Under the pieces are notes generated by a model that made no database searches, was not told where the DNA came from, and saw nothing but the letters and a program-made list of their open reading frames with translations. From positions 72,247,554 through 72,311,553 of the forward strand of contig OX485803.1 of assembly GCA_950295325.1 (NCBI GenBank): DNA of 64,000 nucleotides. The letters run 5' to 3'. Of the stretch, positions 1 to 11,125 are shown piece by piece. The stretch's first letter is position 1. Every line of letters starts with the position of its first letter. Both the position numbers and the translations under genes were made by a program. This DNA comes from Polytrichum commune. Taxonomy: Eukaryota; Streptophyta; Polytrichopsida; Polytrichales; Polytrichaceae.

Positions 1-2375
1 GATTAATGACCATTTATAAGTACATTGTATTGTCTAATTAGTGTGGATGGGAAATTTATGTGGGTTGGAATTCAGTGTGGCCCACATTAATTTTTTTAGT
101 ACTTGACCTACCTTGAATTTTCATTTAAATATGCACGACGAAAAAATCCACACTAATTTTTCACACTAGAAATTACAATGGGCCACTTCAAATTATAATT
201 TTTAAAAATAGTGTGGGCAAGTGACAAAACAATGTAGTGTGTTTTCTACTTGAATAGCCGAACTGGCTTAATCATCTCTACTTAATAGAATATAATTGTG
301 GTTAGTCCATTTAATTCATAAGTGTGGGCAATGAGTGCATGACCTTCTAGCAAATAAATACATGTGCAAGTCTGAAATTTATAATTATGAAAGGAAAACA
401 TTTAAACAAATCTACAAAGCCACCTCAAGAATTCAAAATACATTCGCTTATTACTCTAGAAATAGTAGATGCACTTCTCATGTTCTTATTTGGATCTATT
501 CATGTATTCATGTGGATTTTTTGGGTTCTCAAGCCCCTGCATATGTTGAAATGTTGGAAGTGTCCACTTTAGGCACACATACCTTAAAGTGAAGATTCTC
601 TTTCTCATTAAGTGATCACATAGATGTAGGTCCTTCCAATTGCGTTAGCTATTAAGATATGTGGTGCTATTGTGGACACTTCCAAACTTTGCACACATTT
701 TGGGCCATTGGATGGGCTTAGGATTTGTCTCATCCATTTATTAGACATAAATCACAAAGATTGTTGTTTCAAGTTCCATAAGTGGAGTCAAGAAAGTTAT
801 AGGAAGCCAAAATGATGGTTCTTCTTCTCTTTGAATTATCACATAGGCCCTCCCAAAAACTAACATTTTATACAAAGGAAAACTCGGTAAAGAAAAACTC
901 ATGTGGAAAAAGGGACTTGAACCCTCAACCTCAACCTTGGCATGGTTGTATTTGGACAAACCACTTGTCCAAAAACAGTAAGGGATGTGCACTTGTGAGG
1001 ACAAAAACATCAAACAACAACATCAAACCCAACAACATAACAACCATAACTTCAAATGTTTGTGTTTTATGTTCGCCAACCACCAAATCTGTGTAGTTTT
1101 GCGATCTAGTGTATGTCATATCAGTGGTTGGTATTGTCCAAAATTCATGCATAAATCCAGATATATTTAAATCCTAGTTCAAAATTGTTCATTATTCAAC
1201 CTATAATAGGTAGTGTCTATATTTTGAGCACATCATCCAATCTCATTGAAACATGTATGTTTTTGGTGTCCATTTTTTCACATAAGCCTTGCCATATAGC
1301 ACACCCATATAGGCATCCCCAATTGAGAAAGATGACCATAACATATTCAAGTAGGCAATGTGGAGACCAATCATGCAAAACAAAATCATTCCAAATTCAT
1401 ACATGAACATATTATGGGATAGTTTGTTTAGCACGTGTTTTAAGTTAAATCTCATCTAGGACTTGCTGAATGTGACCTCCACCTATTGGTTGTTGCTAGC
1501 CCCTTTGCAAGTGTCAATCCACAGTCATGGGTCCCCCCCCCCAAGAAACAAAGAAAGAACAATGCATGTTATTTATGGCCTGCCTTTGTATTTACTTCTG
1601 TTGAGTTATATATGCATTTGGTTCTCAATTGATTGTGTTGGCCCCATCTTAATTTGTACATTATGAAATCTTTGGATACCCAAGTGAATAATTGGCCTAT
1701 TGTTTTAGAATGTTATATACATCATGCATGCATGCCCTAACAATTCATATATTATGAGCACATAGTCTAATCTCATCATACCATGTGGTTTTTAAGTATT
1801 TTTCTTAACTACAAGCCTTGTCATGTACCATTCCAAGTAGGGATCAAATTTAAGTTAAGAAAAGTGATCATGTATGATCCATCATTATATGACAAGCAAA
1901 ATTAAAGTCGGTGATTTAAATGTGAGTATTGTATTGGATTGTAGTGTTTTGTTGATTATTTTGTAAAATTGCCTATCATGGGCATTATGAGCACTATTGT
2001 CCCTTACCTAACCCAATAAATTATCCAATATTAAATATTTGGGATAGCAATAAAGTTACTTACATCCACTACAACACTAGAATCACATGAAACAAAGCAT
2101 GATTTCTACAGGAGTGTTCAAACTCACAAACATCATTTGCCCTTCATAAATACATTGGGGTCCAAGGTAGAATAGGATCTTGGTTGGGAGCAAGTCTAAT
2201 CGGGTGTGATGATCCAAATGCATGGCCTTTCGTAAATAATCATGGACTCAAGTTGTGCACAAAGTGACACCCTCAACACACTCACTTGTACCTAATGTCA
2301 TCACTATGTGTTCCAATCTTGTAGATGTGATAGCATTTAGTGAGTTCACAATGCATGCAATTGCTTGATATCTAT
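1..2375. other. AT-rich spacer, no gene recognised
   Basis: No convincing coding region was found; open stretches are short and lack family motifs. The first 250 bases repeatedly contain variants of AGTGTGG and its complement, which resembles the ends of the small TIR elements elsewhere in the window, but boundaries could not be drawn. A run of ten C lies near 1531. Confidence 0.5.
905..935 (-). other. Possible pol III B-box / tRNA-derived SINE trace
   Basis: Read on the minus strand, this stretch contains GAGGGTTCAAGTCCCTT, which matches a tRNA T-arm and the pol III B box. The rest of a tRNA cloverleaf was not found, so a tRNA gene is not claimed. A tRNA-derived SINE fragment is one reading; chance is another. 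Confidence 0.25.
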
Positions 2376-2733
2376 GATGTTAATATGGTATTTGATGTCA
2401 CTATGGTAAATTTTTGGATGATACTTCTTATGAAAGAGTGAACAAATAGTGTCATGGACGATAGATGAGTTCATCCATTGGCCAAAACCCTACCTTCTCT
2501 TGTCAGCAATTTGTGATAAAATATTGTCATGGATGATTGAAATTGGATGAAATTCACTTGGTAAGTGACAATAATTGCAATACTGTAAATCTATAATCCC
2601 AAAAACTTTTACAAGGAATAGCAAATAATGTTGGGTTAACATTTAGTGTTGGTGACACTATACCTCGGTTTACATTTAGTATTGAGCAAGACAATTAGAA
2701 TTAACGACACTAAATATCATATTTAGTGTAGTA
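2376..2733 (+). mobile_element. MITE family A, copy 1
   Basis: About 360 bp, alignable over its length to 58821-59180 (same orientation) and to 32071-32445 (opposite orientation). The right end reads ACACTAAATATCATATTTAG, itself a near-palindrome; the left end is a decayed version of it. It has no coding capacity. The family looks like a non-autonomous TIR element. Confidence 0.75.
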
Positions 2734-2909
2734 GTCTTGGCTTTGGTTGATAAATTCTAGAATGGAGCGGCTCATTGTAGCTGTTATGATCAAACATAAA
2801 CATAAATATTAAAGTTCCCATCACTATTTGAGAATCTAGCCCTAGGGTTAACTTACTTAGGTGCGGGAATGAATTCTTGACACTTGATTTAACTAAAAGT
2901 TTTGTTTGC

Positions 2910-3560
2910 GAATCTTTAGGGCTCGTTCGTTTTTCTGTCTGCGTAATGCGAGGCACTTGGCGATGGCGATGGCGATGGCGGTTCTCCTTCCACTCATGAC
3001 CTTCGACCACTTATTCGTCATGGTCACCAATTTCTCAACTTCTCAATAACCTCCAAGCTTTCGGATACCGCTGCTACTTCTCCAACTTGCACAATCTGGC
3101 AATCTGGCAATCCCACTCCCCAGGTCGCTCCACCATCGATGTCTTTTCATTTTCCATTGCTTGTATTTGATTGTTTTGTAGGCTTTCTGCTACTGTTTGT
3201 GAAGCTGCAGTCCGGATTGGAAACATGTTGGTCCATGCTTGTGATATAATTTGCTGTGGGAGTGGAAATTGCCCCCACGATTGGGTTTTGGGTTGCAGTT
3301 TTCGTTTCTTGAGTCTTCCACTGCCTGTAATTAGGTATGTTGAAGTGAAGAGAATCATTCCGCGAGAATGTTTCGGTTCCTGCTCTACTTGTACTGCTTC
3401 TTACTCTGCCGACAATGATTTGCAATTCCCCAAATTGGTTTTTTTTTCAAACATTTCGAGTTTTTCCTCTCAGCAATCTGTTGCGTTAAGCACTCCTCTA
3501 TATTGTGCCAATTACAAGGTGAAGATTGCATACTTTCTTCTACATATGTACATGTAGAAA
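2910..3560 (+). other. GC-richer segment, possible transcript leader or lost gene 5' end
   Basis: This stretch is richer in GC than its surroundings. It contains a GATGGC triplicate with a 27-codon reading frame from about 2962, then an open stretch after a TTGTAG acceptor-like site near 3180. It may be an untranslated leader exon of the PPR gene or the relic of another gene. No protein family is recognised. Confidence 0.25.
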
Positions 3561-3998
3561 CATGATTGAAGTGGGACTTACTAAGCACTTAAAGAAGCTG
3601 TTTCAATAATGCCACTGACATGACAAGGTTTAAACTGCACACAAACCTGCATGGGTTATTTGAATCTTTGCTTCCTTCTAATTCCATCAAGATATAGTAT
3701 ATGCAATTGACTTGTTCTTTCTACTTGGGAGTATCTTATGTAGGTGGTATTATGCACTGCGACATCACGTAAAAATAATCCTCTGATTTCTGAGGTCTCA
3801 GATTTGATACTACCAAGCTAAATGTCTACTTAAGCTGTGATGGTGATCGGCAATTACTGGAAACTTCGTTTCATGTTTCGCGCATATTTTTGTAGGATGT
3901 AAATGAGCCATTATGGTCAGTTTGAGACTTTGTTGAGCAGTTTGGAAGCTAAGTTTATGATTTAAAAAATGCTTTTGTGTTAGAATATAGAATAGTTA

Positions 3999-4262
3999 GC
4001 CTTTACGAGTCACACCTCATTGTGATGGTTGATCGCACTTATCTGCTCCTGTAGCCACAGATATGTGCTTAATTCTCGATGCTTGTAATCTTGCAACAAA
4101 ATCTCCCCAGGTTTGCCAGGTTTGTTGTTCTGAACTGCTCTTTTGTTTTATGAAAATTATTTTGCCTTGAAGAGTCGAACCTTTTAGGCATGGTTGGTCA
4201 CACCTACCTTCTCCTGCAGCCACAAAGAATGTGCATAATTTTGATGCTTGTAATGTTGTAAA
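3999..4262 (+). repeat. Imperfect tandem duplication, 165-bp offset
   Basis: The stretch from 3999 recurs from 4164. Shared landmarks are GCCTT-A-GAGTC, the GGTTG-TC-CAC block, CTCCTG-AGCCACA and GATGCTTGTAAT-TTG. About 100 bases of each unit can be aligned by eye. It has no coding function. Confidence 0.7.
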
Positions 4263-4292
4263 TTGACACTTTTCACAGGTTTCTGAAGATCT

Positions 4293-4516
4293 TACTGGAG
4301 ACAATTGACACACCAATGTCTGCCATAGTGTGTCAATTGTCTCCAGTAAACTTTTGCCATTGCCACCCGCCACCCAAGACATTGTCTCCGGACATTACAA
4401 CACCTTGTTTGGGGTGACGGGTGACATTGTGTTGTTGTGCTCCACATTGTTTGGGTGGCGGGTGACATTGCCTGGAGGCAATTGACACACTATGGCAGAC
4501 ATTGCCTGGAGGCAAA
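4293..4516. repeat. Strong hairpin with nested inverted repeats
   Basis: A perfect 21-nt inverted repeat occupies 4293-4313 and 4328-4348, with a 14-nt loop. The segment 4314-4344 then returns inverted at 4475-4505 with about one mismatch. The GCCACCCGCCACCCAA block near 4362 is also mirrored by TTTGGGTGGCGGGTGACATT near 4450. The whole folds into a long stem, as foldback elements and small-RNA precursors do. Confidence 0.8.
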
Positions 4517-5209
4517 TTTTAGAGGCCTTTGCTACCGAAGGACTGCATACCTTTTTATCTGATAAACTCTAGCAATTTCTCCTGGTTTTCTGTACTCTGT
4601 TGCACTCCAAGTACAGATTTTACAAAAAGAAATTCAGTTTCTTGTGATCAATGGTGAAATGCAAACTCAGGCTATGGACAAGGGATATGCCAAAGGTTTT
4701 GAATACTTCTCAGATGAATTGATTTTCAGAGGCTTTGTTACCTAAAGGAAATGTTACCTCAACACTTTCATACTCGTGTGTGGGCATGCAAGGGGTTTGT
4801 TCTTGCTTGACAATTTTTTAGGTGTTTCTGGTGCCTCACTTTTAGATCTTGCTTTTCTATTGTCCATCGCTGACAAACATTTAGGTGCCAATATTTAATG
4901 ATTCTGTGTTGTTTCAACTGTCTAATCTTGCAAAATTGTAGTGGTGAGTTACAGATAGACAAACATATCCTGACTTCCAATGGAGGCATTTGAAGATTGC
5001 TCACTTTATTAACTGCTGGGAAAATTCGTCATGGGTGGAATTGGAGCTAATAGGAACTGCACTCTGCAAATTGCAAAGGTGTGAGCATTCACACATCAAG
5101 GTGCACATACTCCTAAACCAGGATGTGAACAAAAAGAGGCACGGACTCCACGACGATGGAGCGGATTCTCATGTATGTAATTCAAAAGGTTGTAAATTTT
5201 CTAGATACT

Positions 5210-5555
5210 AGAGTTATCCTTGAAGTCTCATAAACTCATGGTTTGGTTGGGAATTTTGGCCCACTTTGACTTTTTTAAATGTTTAAGGAGTGCTCAAATG
5301 GTGTTGGAACCCCCAATTTAGTGGAATGAAGGCACCTACAGTGGTGCTCATGAATGTTTGAGAAGGGGCTCATATTTATGAAGCTATCTATTGACCAGAG
5401 TCAAACACTTTCCCTTCATATCACTAAAATGAGGGTTCTGTGTCCTGACACAACCTGAACACAACCCTTAAACATCAAAAAATGTCAAAAGTGAGCCAAA
5501 ATTTCTTACCAAACCTTGAGTTTGTGAGGGACCTTATGGATAACTCTACTGTCAT
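5210..5555. mobile_element. Foldback element upstream of the PPR gene
   Basis: Inverted arms of about 80 bp lie at 5210-5290 and 5470-5555. Both carry AGAGTTATCC at the outer end, then TCATAAACTCA/CACAAACTCAA, GGTTTGG, AATTTTGG and CACTTTGAC/CACTTTTGACA. The core contains GGAACCCCCAATTT, which also occurs at 26896 in the patatin intron 6, so at least part of it is dispersed. It is non-coding and lies 140 bp before the chosen PPR start. Confidence 0.7.
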
Positions 5556-5692
5556 TCTGTAGTGCTTTTGTTTGTGCATGTCTCTGAATACTATCTGACT
5601 GCTGGGCTGATTTGAGAATTTTTAAATGCATCAGGAGGTTGCTCATTGGAGGACGAGGTCCTGGCAGAAGGAACTCCACTACTATATCTCAA

Positions 5693-7567
5693 ATGCTCAT
5701 CAAGAAGCAATGTATGAGAGAGTCAGTCAACAATATCTCATCTGACACTGGTGGACTGAGTAGGGAGGGTGAAAAGATTATGAAACGGTCATGCAATTTT
5801 GAGCAACAAAGAAGTCCTGTCGACACCTATGCATGTGTCAATCTTCTGAAGACGTATACCAAGACACGAGACCTGGCAATGGGTCGGCAGGTGCATGCTC
5901 ATATCTCTCAAACTAAATTGCACACAAATGTGTTTGTAATGAACAACCTCATGAACATGTACCTTAAATGTGGAGCTCTTGAGGACGCACGCGAGGTATT
6001 TGACAAGATTGTTAAGAAAGATGTTGTCTCATGGACGATAATGATCGGAGGGTATGCTCGGCACGGTGGCCATGACGACAACGCATGGAATCTGTTTTGC
6101 CAAATGCAACAAGAAGGGGGTGTGAAAGCCAACAGAATCACATACTTAAGCATCTTGGATGCGTGTTCAAGTGCAAAAGCTTTGGAATGGGGCAAGGAGA
6201 TTCACAACCACATCAATTCAGCAGAGTTAGGGTTGGAATTCGATATGCGCATCGGAACAGCTCTCGTAACCATGTATGCAAAGTGTGGGAGCATCAGAGA
6301 TGCACAGCTTGTCTTTGACAAAATGGTGAAGCGAGACACCATTTCATGGACTTCATTAATCGAAGGGTATGCGCAGCATGGTAACATCCCAGATGCGTTG
6401 GAACTTTTCTGTCAAATGCAGGAAGCGGGTGTGAAACCAAACCAGCTCACCTACATGAGCCTCTTGAATGCGTGTTCCAGCCCTGCAACTTTGAAACAGG
6501 GAAGGGAGGTCCATGCTCACATCATCAGAGCCGGAATTTCATCAAACAATGTCCACTTGGGAAATGCCCTTATCAATATGTATGCAAAGTGTGGGAGCAT
6601 CACGGACGCAAAGTTCGTCTTTGACCAAATGCGCATTCGAAATGTTGTTTCGTGGAATGCGATGATCGGAGGATTCGCGTTACATGGATGTGGTCAAGAG
6701 GCTGTCCAGGTGTTTGAGCAGATGAGAAAGGATGGATTTAGACCAGATTCCATCACATTTGTTGTTCTTCTCTCTGCATGTAGCCATGCAGGTTTAGTGG
6801 ATGAAGGCCGGAACTATTTCGCTTCTTTGTCACGAGAGTATGGTTTGCAACCCTCAATTGTTCATTTTACCTGCATGGTGGACCTCCTCGGTCGTGCAGG
6901 TTACTTAGAGGAAGCCGAAATGCTTATCAAAACTATGCCTCTCAAAGCAAATACTGCAATCTGGGGAGCTTTACTCAGTGCTTGCAGAAGACACGGTAAC
7001 GTGGTGCTAGGAGAACATGCAGCAAATTCTAGTCTCCAGCTGAATTCAAATGACGATGGTGTATATATGTTGCTTTCACAAGTTTATGCGGCAGCTGGGA
7101 TGTGGGAGGATGTAATAAAGGTGAGAAACTTGATGAAGGACAAGGGTATAAGGAAAGAGCCTGGCCGCAGCTGGATCGAAGTTGAGAGTAGGGTTCATTT
7201 GTTTGTTTCGGATGATCGACGTCACCCAGAGGTGGAGGAAATACATTCTGAGCTGAGGAGATTAATGAAAGAAATGAAAAGATTAGGTTACATGCCCGAC
7301 ACCCGGCTCGTAGATCACGATATGGATGAGAAGCAGAAAGAAGAAGCTCTTTGCCATCATAGCGAAAAGTTGGCAATTGCATATGGACTCCTCAAAACAG
7401 CTCCCGGAACCCCAATCCGTATTTCTAAGAACCTCCGTGTGTGCACCGACTGCCATACTGCGACCAAGTTCATCTCCAAGATTACAGGGCGCGAAATAGT
7501 CGCAAGGGATGCAAATCGCTTTCATCACTTCAAGGATGGGTTATGTTCCTGTGGTGATTACTGGTGA
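5693..7567 (+). CDS. PPR protein, PLS class with E, E+ and DYW domains
   Basis: Predicted 624-residue RNA-binding protein of the kind that directs C-to-U editing in mitochondria or plastids. Tandem PPR motifs run from about residue 44 to 455; typical phrases are YAKCGSI, VVSWNAMIGG and LLSACSHAGLVDEG. The E region follows, then an E+ block starting at GRSWIEVESRVHLFV (from residue 491), and the protein ends in the diagnostic tripeptide DYW. The deaminase signature is complete: His556 and Glu558 in HSEKLA, and Cys584/Cys587 in CTDC. It is intronless, as most of this family are. The first in-frame ATG after the upstream stop is 5693; an in-frame stretch reaches back to 5612 without an ATG, and a 5' exon cannot be excluded. 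The Arg/Ser/Thr-rich N-terminus suits an organelle presequence. The edited site cannot be read from here. Confidence 0.95.
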   Translation: MLIKKQCMRESVNNISSDTGGLSREGEKIMKRSCNFEQQRSPVDTYACVNLLKTYTKTRDLAMGRQVHAHISQTKLHTNVFVMNNLMNMYLKCGALEDAREVFDKIVKKDVVSWTIMIGGYARHGGHDDNAWNLFCQMQQEGGVKANRITYLSILDACSSAKALEWGKEIHNHINSAELGLEFDMRIGTALVTMYAKCGSIRDAQLVFDKMVKRDTISWTSLIEGYAQHGNIPDALELFCQMQEAGVKPNQLTYMSLLNACSSPATLKQGREVHAHIIRAGISSNNVHLGNALINMYAKCGSITDAKFVFDQMRIRNVVSWNAMIGGFALHGCGQEAVQVFEQMRKDGFRPDSITFVVLLSACSHAGLVDEGRNYFASLSREYGLQPSIVHFTCMVDLLGRAGYLEEAEMLIKTMPLKANTAIWGALLSACRRHGNVVLGEHAANSSLQLNSNDDGVYMLLSQVYAAAGMWEDVIKVRNLMKDKGIRKEPGRSWIEVESRVHLFVSDDRRHPEVEEIHSELRRLMKEMKRLGYMPDTRLVDHDMDEKQKEEALCHHSEKLAIAYGLLKTAPGTPIRISKNLRVCTDCHTATKFISKITGREIVARDANRFHHFKDGLCSCGDYW

Positions 7568-7604
7568 AGCAACTGGAAGAGATTGGTCTTTCCACATTGT
7601 GGAC

Positions 7605-7900
7605 ACTCAGAAAGAAGAAAGAAATCTCTGATGTTGCCACTGGCATGATCTATGGTGTTGCTTCATTTTCGAGTTGGTCCAAGTCTATATGTGATTCCAA
7701 AACAAGCATTATGAGAATTAGAGGGCCCCGAAGACAAATGCCTCCTTTCGAAGGTGAAAACCTTCAACAGGTGTGGACAAGCCGACCGGCATTCCCCTAA
7801 TGGTGAGCCCCTATCCTCCCACATGGTTGGTTGGAAACATGCAGTTTACCCAGATTTGCCACTATAATTACATGGATCGTAGGTGGTAGGGTGCACTAGA
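7605..7900 (+). repeat. Dispersed repeat abutting the PPR 3' end
   Basis: This ~295-bp stretch matches 27995-28290 (patatin intron 7) in reverse complement. Landmarks include GATGTTG-CACTGGCATGA, TATGGTGTTGCTTCA, GCATTATGAGAATTAGAGGG and CCTTTCGAAGGTGAAAACCTT. It begins only about 40 bp after the PPR stop codon and probably supplies part of the 3' UTR. The element class is unknown. Confidence 0.75.
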
Positions 7901-7984
7901 AAACAAGTGCTATGCAGGTCACACATCCAAGATCTTCTCCCATTAAGGTAGATGGGTCTTAAGTGGCTCATTTTACTAATCGGA

Positions 7985-8840
7985 CTCTTATATTTGATTG
8001 GTATGTGGTTTGGTGAGGATCAAAGAGCAAACATCTTAAAGATCCATGTTTAGAAGAGATTAGACTGCACATTTGAACATTAATAACTACTCTACACTCA
8101 ATAGTGAACACAATTGGGAGGACCTATGCAACTAATAATCATAATTAAATAAGGGGAGGTCCGATTTTCAATCCGGTTTTTGCATGTGTCGTTGTAAATT
8201 TAATTGGTAGAAGTTGGAGAACATGAAAAACAATCCAAATAACACCTGCACACCTTAAGTTAACCTACAGTAGTTCTTGGTTTAGTAGGTCAGTAAGCTC
8301 TGGGGCATGATTGAATGAAGACCAATTCTTTGTGCACACACAAGCTATTTGAATTCCAAGTGCCATCACATTGAAGGAACAAAATCGGGGGTCCACTGAC
8401 TCGACCACAAAATAACTTGAACAAAGTTGTCCACAGTTTATTCTGATGTTCTTCTGTCCACTTTGAACTTCTGAACCAATTCGAATTAAGGAAGGTGGGT
8501 GTTAATCAATACACTTTTTTTCCCTACATTCTCCAACTTCTACCTATTAGATTCAACACAATGAAACTTGTGTTGCATTAGCAGCATTAGCAAATCTATG
8601 ATGAAGCATCTACAAAAATCAAATTGAAAATCAGACCTCCCCAGATTTAGTTATGATCATTGGAAATGCATGTTTGGATGATCTTACATGATTCCTTACA
8701 TGAATATGTAGATCCTCTTGATTATGTTTATTATTGAATGTGGAGTATTGACAAATCTCTTCTAAACATGTGTCGTTATGGTGTTTGTTCTTTGATCCTT
8801 GTTGAATCACACACTAATCAAATATAGGTGTTCGATTAAA
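7985..8840. mobile_element. Foldback element, family C, copy 1
   Basis: Inverted arms of ~250 bp (7985-8250 and 8510-8840) surround an unrelated centre. The left arm contains GATTGGTATGTGGTTTGGTG and CTACACTCAATAGTGAACAC; the right arm contains their complements. Related pieces lie at 10640-11125, 25968-26275, 36780-36940, 50110-50235 and 57112-57250. It has no transposase, so it is non-autonomous. Confidence 0.7.
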
Positions 8841-9550
8841 AAGAAGGCAACCAAATAGCACCCACATACTTAAGGTAGTGGATGCGAGGAGCTCTCCCAT
8901 GGGGCTCTGTACTAGTAGCCGCTCAACCTACTTACCCAGCCACTGTAGAGATGAGATAGACATAATTGGATGCCTACTACAAGTGATGGGAGCACAACAA
9001 GTGTCCATTACTGTGTGTAGTGGTCAAAATCATCACAAGGTCATCAACTATGGTTGGTAATATTCCTCCTCGTATCCAATCAAAAGTTCACACGTCCACA
9101 ACACGTGTGAACTCGTAACATTAAAAAAAAAAAATCTCTTGACCTTGACCAATACGTGTCCAACCTCCACATAAGCAGATAGTTATGGTATTTCCCCCAC
9201 TTCCCTGTAACAAAGTGAAACCCTGTAAGTTACACTAAACAATGACCTGCTGTGAGTTTCTTAATGGCTTACATGGACCAACGAGCCCTCTAATTTGGGT
9301 GGGTTTCTAATTTGTTGCAGTTTTCGGGAGTTCAGGTTTGCGGCCAGCCCTTCAAGCAAGATGAGCTGAGCTGGATTCTGAACCTCAAACCTTTTTGAGT
9401 GGTGGTTGATAAGAGAGAGAGTTCTTCCCTTGATGTTTTCGTACTTTAAGCTACCAATTCCATCAAAATAGACTACGTTCTTATCCATTTTCATCAAATT
9501 GCAATTGAGGACCCTCCAACAAAGATTCCCCTTTGAAGGAGGGGGGGCAC
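8841..9550. other. Spacer; unrecognised 130-codon open stretch on minus strand
   Basis: No known gene. On the minus strand 9261-9650 is open for ~130 codons (phrases SWDGLWTLSFGLSQFHGHG and NVVYFDGIGSLKYENIKGR) and could be a decayed coding remnant, but it overlaps the start of the TIR element at 9551 and matches no family I recognise. Confidence 0.3.
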
Positions 9551-10028
9551 TTAGGGCCACTTCACACACAAGCCAAGAGCCGTGGCCATGAAATTGTGAG
9601 AGCCCAAAAGAAAGTGTCCAAAGGCCATCCCAAGACACCTCCAAAATCATGTAGCGTGGTCACGGACCCTCAAGTGTAGTGTGAAGTCATATGTGACCGG
9701 GCCCTCAACCAAATGCTATTTCAATGAATTTCTATTCATGCAGGTCAACGGTTGTGAGCGTTCAGAGTGTCATGGTCTCCAGGTTTTGTGTTAGGCCTAT
9801 CTCCAAGAGAGGTTTTTTGAAAATAGTCCAAGTGACCATGAAATATTAGCCATTCGATGCCATGTAGGAATCCATGTAGACTTTACATCCATCTTGCATT
9901 CACATACTTTGTTGGTCCCTCAAACGTAGTGTGAAGCAAACCTGGACCGGCTTCGCCTTTTCCACCAATGAGGGTGCTTGAAGTGTAATGGTCATGGGCT
10001 CTTAGTCTCGTGTGTGAAGCAGCCCTTA
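9551..10028. mobile_element. TIR element, AGGGCC-CTTCACAC family, copy 1
   Basis: The left end TTAGGGCCACTTCACACAC and the right end, read inverted as TAAGGGCTGCTTCACACAC, form terminal inverted repeats that extend inward past CCAAGAGCC-TGGCCATGA. The ~480-bp body has no transposase. The terminal motif resembles those of the elements at 33471-34008 and 59291. Confidence 0.65.
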
Positions 10029-10639
10029 GGCTATGAAATTGTTGGTTTCCCCCATTGACGCCACCTTCCTAGCATTCCGTGAGCTAAATAAAAAGTCATT
10101 CTTCATTGAACTTGAAGCTAGAAACGGGTGTTTGCTTTCCCACCAGACTACTAGCTCTTGAAAAATGATGGGGGGAAAACACGGCCCATCATTTTGGGAG
10201 TCAATGAGAACGCAACATCGGATCTTAGATGTTTAAAATTAATATTTTGATTTTTTTGTAAAATAATCATCTTTGAGGTGGGGTGTCTCTAAACTAACCA
10301 AAAATGGCAACTCATTTGCACATGTAGTGTGGCCCCAAGTAGTGTGGTCCAAGACAGCTTTATGTGAAAACCTCCGGTTTGAAGCATGTGTACATTTTTT
10401 TTGAAATTAAATTCAATGCTGGTTGAAGATTCTAACACAGTTTCAATAAATACGTGTGCTTGGAGGATGCAAATTATGTGTAGCACTTGGTTTGTTAAGT
10501 TATAGCTTGTGCACCATGAAGCGCTAGCTTCGTCATGTGACATATTTGATTTCTTTTTCTTTTCTGAGAGTTAGCTCAGAATGGGTGTGGTACTCGGAGA
10601 ATGCAAAATCTGTGAGGGATGCAGGTGTTATTCGGTTAC

Positions 10640-11125
10640 TTTCCTTAAAAAGACCCATATGTTCGATTGGTTTGTGGCACAACAATGATCAAAGAACAAA
10701 CACCATAAAGACACATGCTTAAAAGAGATTGGACTATGACTTCAAATTATATTAATTACATTTAATTGTCTTATTAGTGTGGGTTACCATTTGGAGTTAT
10801 GCATTTGTTGTAACATCTCATTGAGCATATGGTTTTTTCACTCAAGCTACACAAATAGTTAGTATGCATATCAAAGAATGTGATATAACTTACTTGATAA
10901 AAGAGAATAATTCCGGCAAATAGTTATCGCAACATGTAACCCCAAAATGCAACCCACACTAATATGGCAATTCAATTCACTCCACACTCAATAGTGAACA
11001 CAATTAGAAGGACTTGGATATGCAACTTAGAAAACAACAAACAAGCACTTCATGATAGATTTGCTACCACAACACACGTTTTTCATTGTGTAAATCCAAT
11101 CGGTCGAAGTCCATAACATCATTCA
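10640..11125. mobile_element. Foldback family C copy 2, interrupted by another MITE
   Basis: Both arms of family C are recognisable: CGATTGGTTTGTGGCACAAC and ATCAAAGAACAAACACCATAAAG at the left; CTCCACACTCAATAGTGAAC, then TAGATTTGCTAC and CATTGTGTAAATCCAATCGG at the right. The family D element at 10772-10965 sits inside it, so C inserted before D. Confidence 0.6.
10772..10965. mobile_element. MITE family D, nested copy
   Basis: About 195 bp with ends ATTAGTGTGGGTTAC and AACCCACACTAAT. The interior matches 50463-50682 (GGAGTTA-GCA-T, ACTCAAG, TTACTTG-TAAA). It is non-coding. Confidence 0.65.

Noticed and set aside
905-935. tRNA gene on the minus strand
   Set aside because: Only a T-arm-like stretch is present; no acceptor stem, D arm or anticodon arm could be built.
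2962-3045. Small protein starting with a repeated Met-Ala
   Set aside because: It has only 27 codons, no conserved feature and no clear splice partner; kept only as a possible leader segment.
5612-5692. PPR N-terminal extension of 27 residues
   Set aside because: The frame is open, but its first codon is TTG and no ATG occurs upstream before a stop. The start at 5693 is preferred; a spliced 5' exon remains possible.
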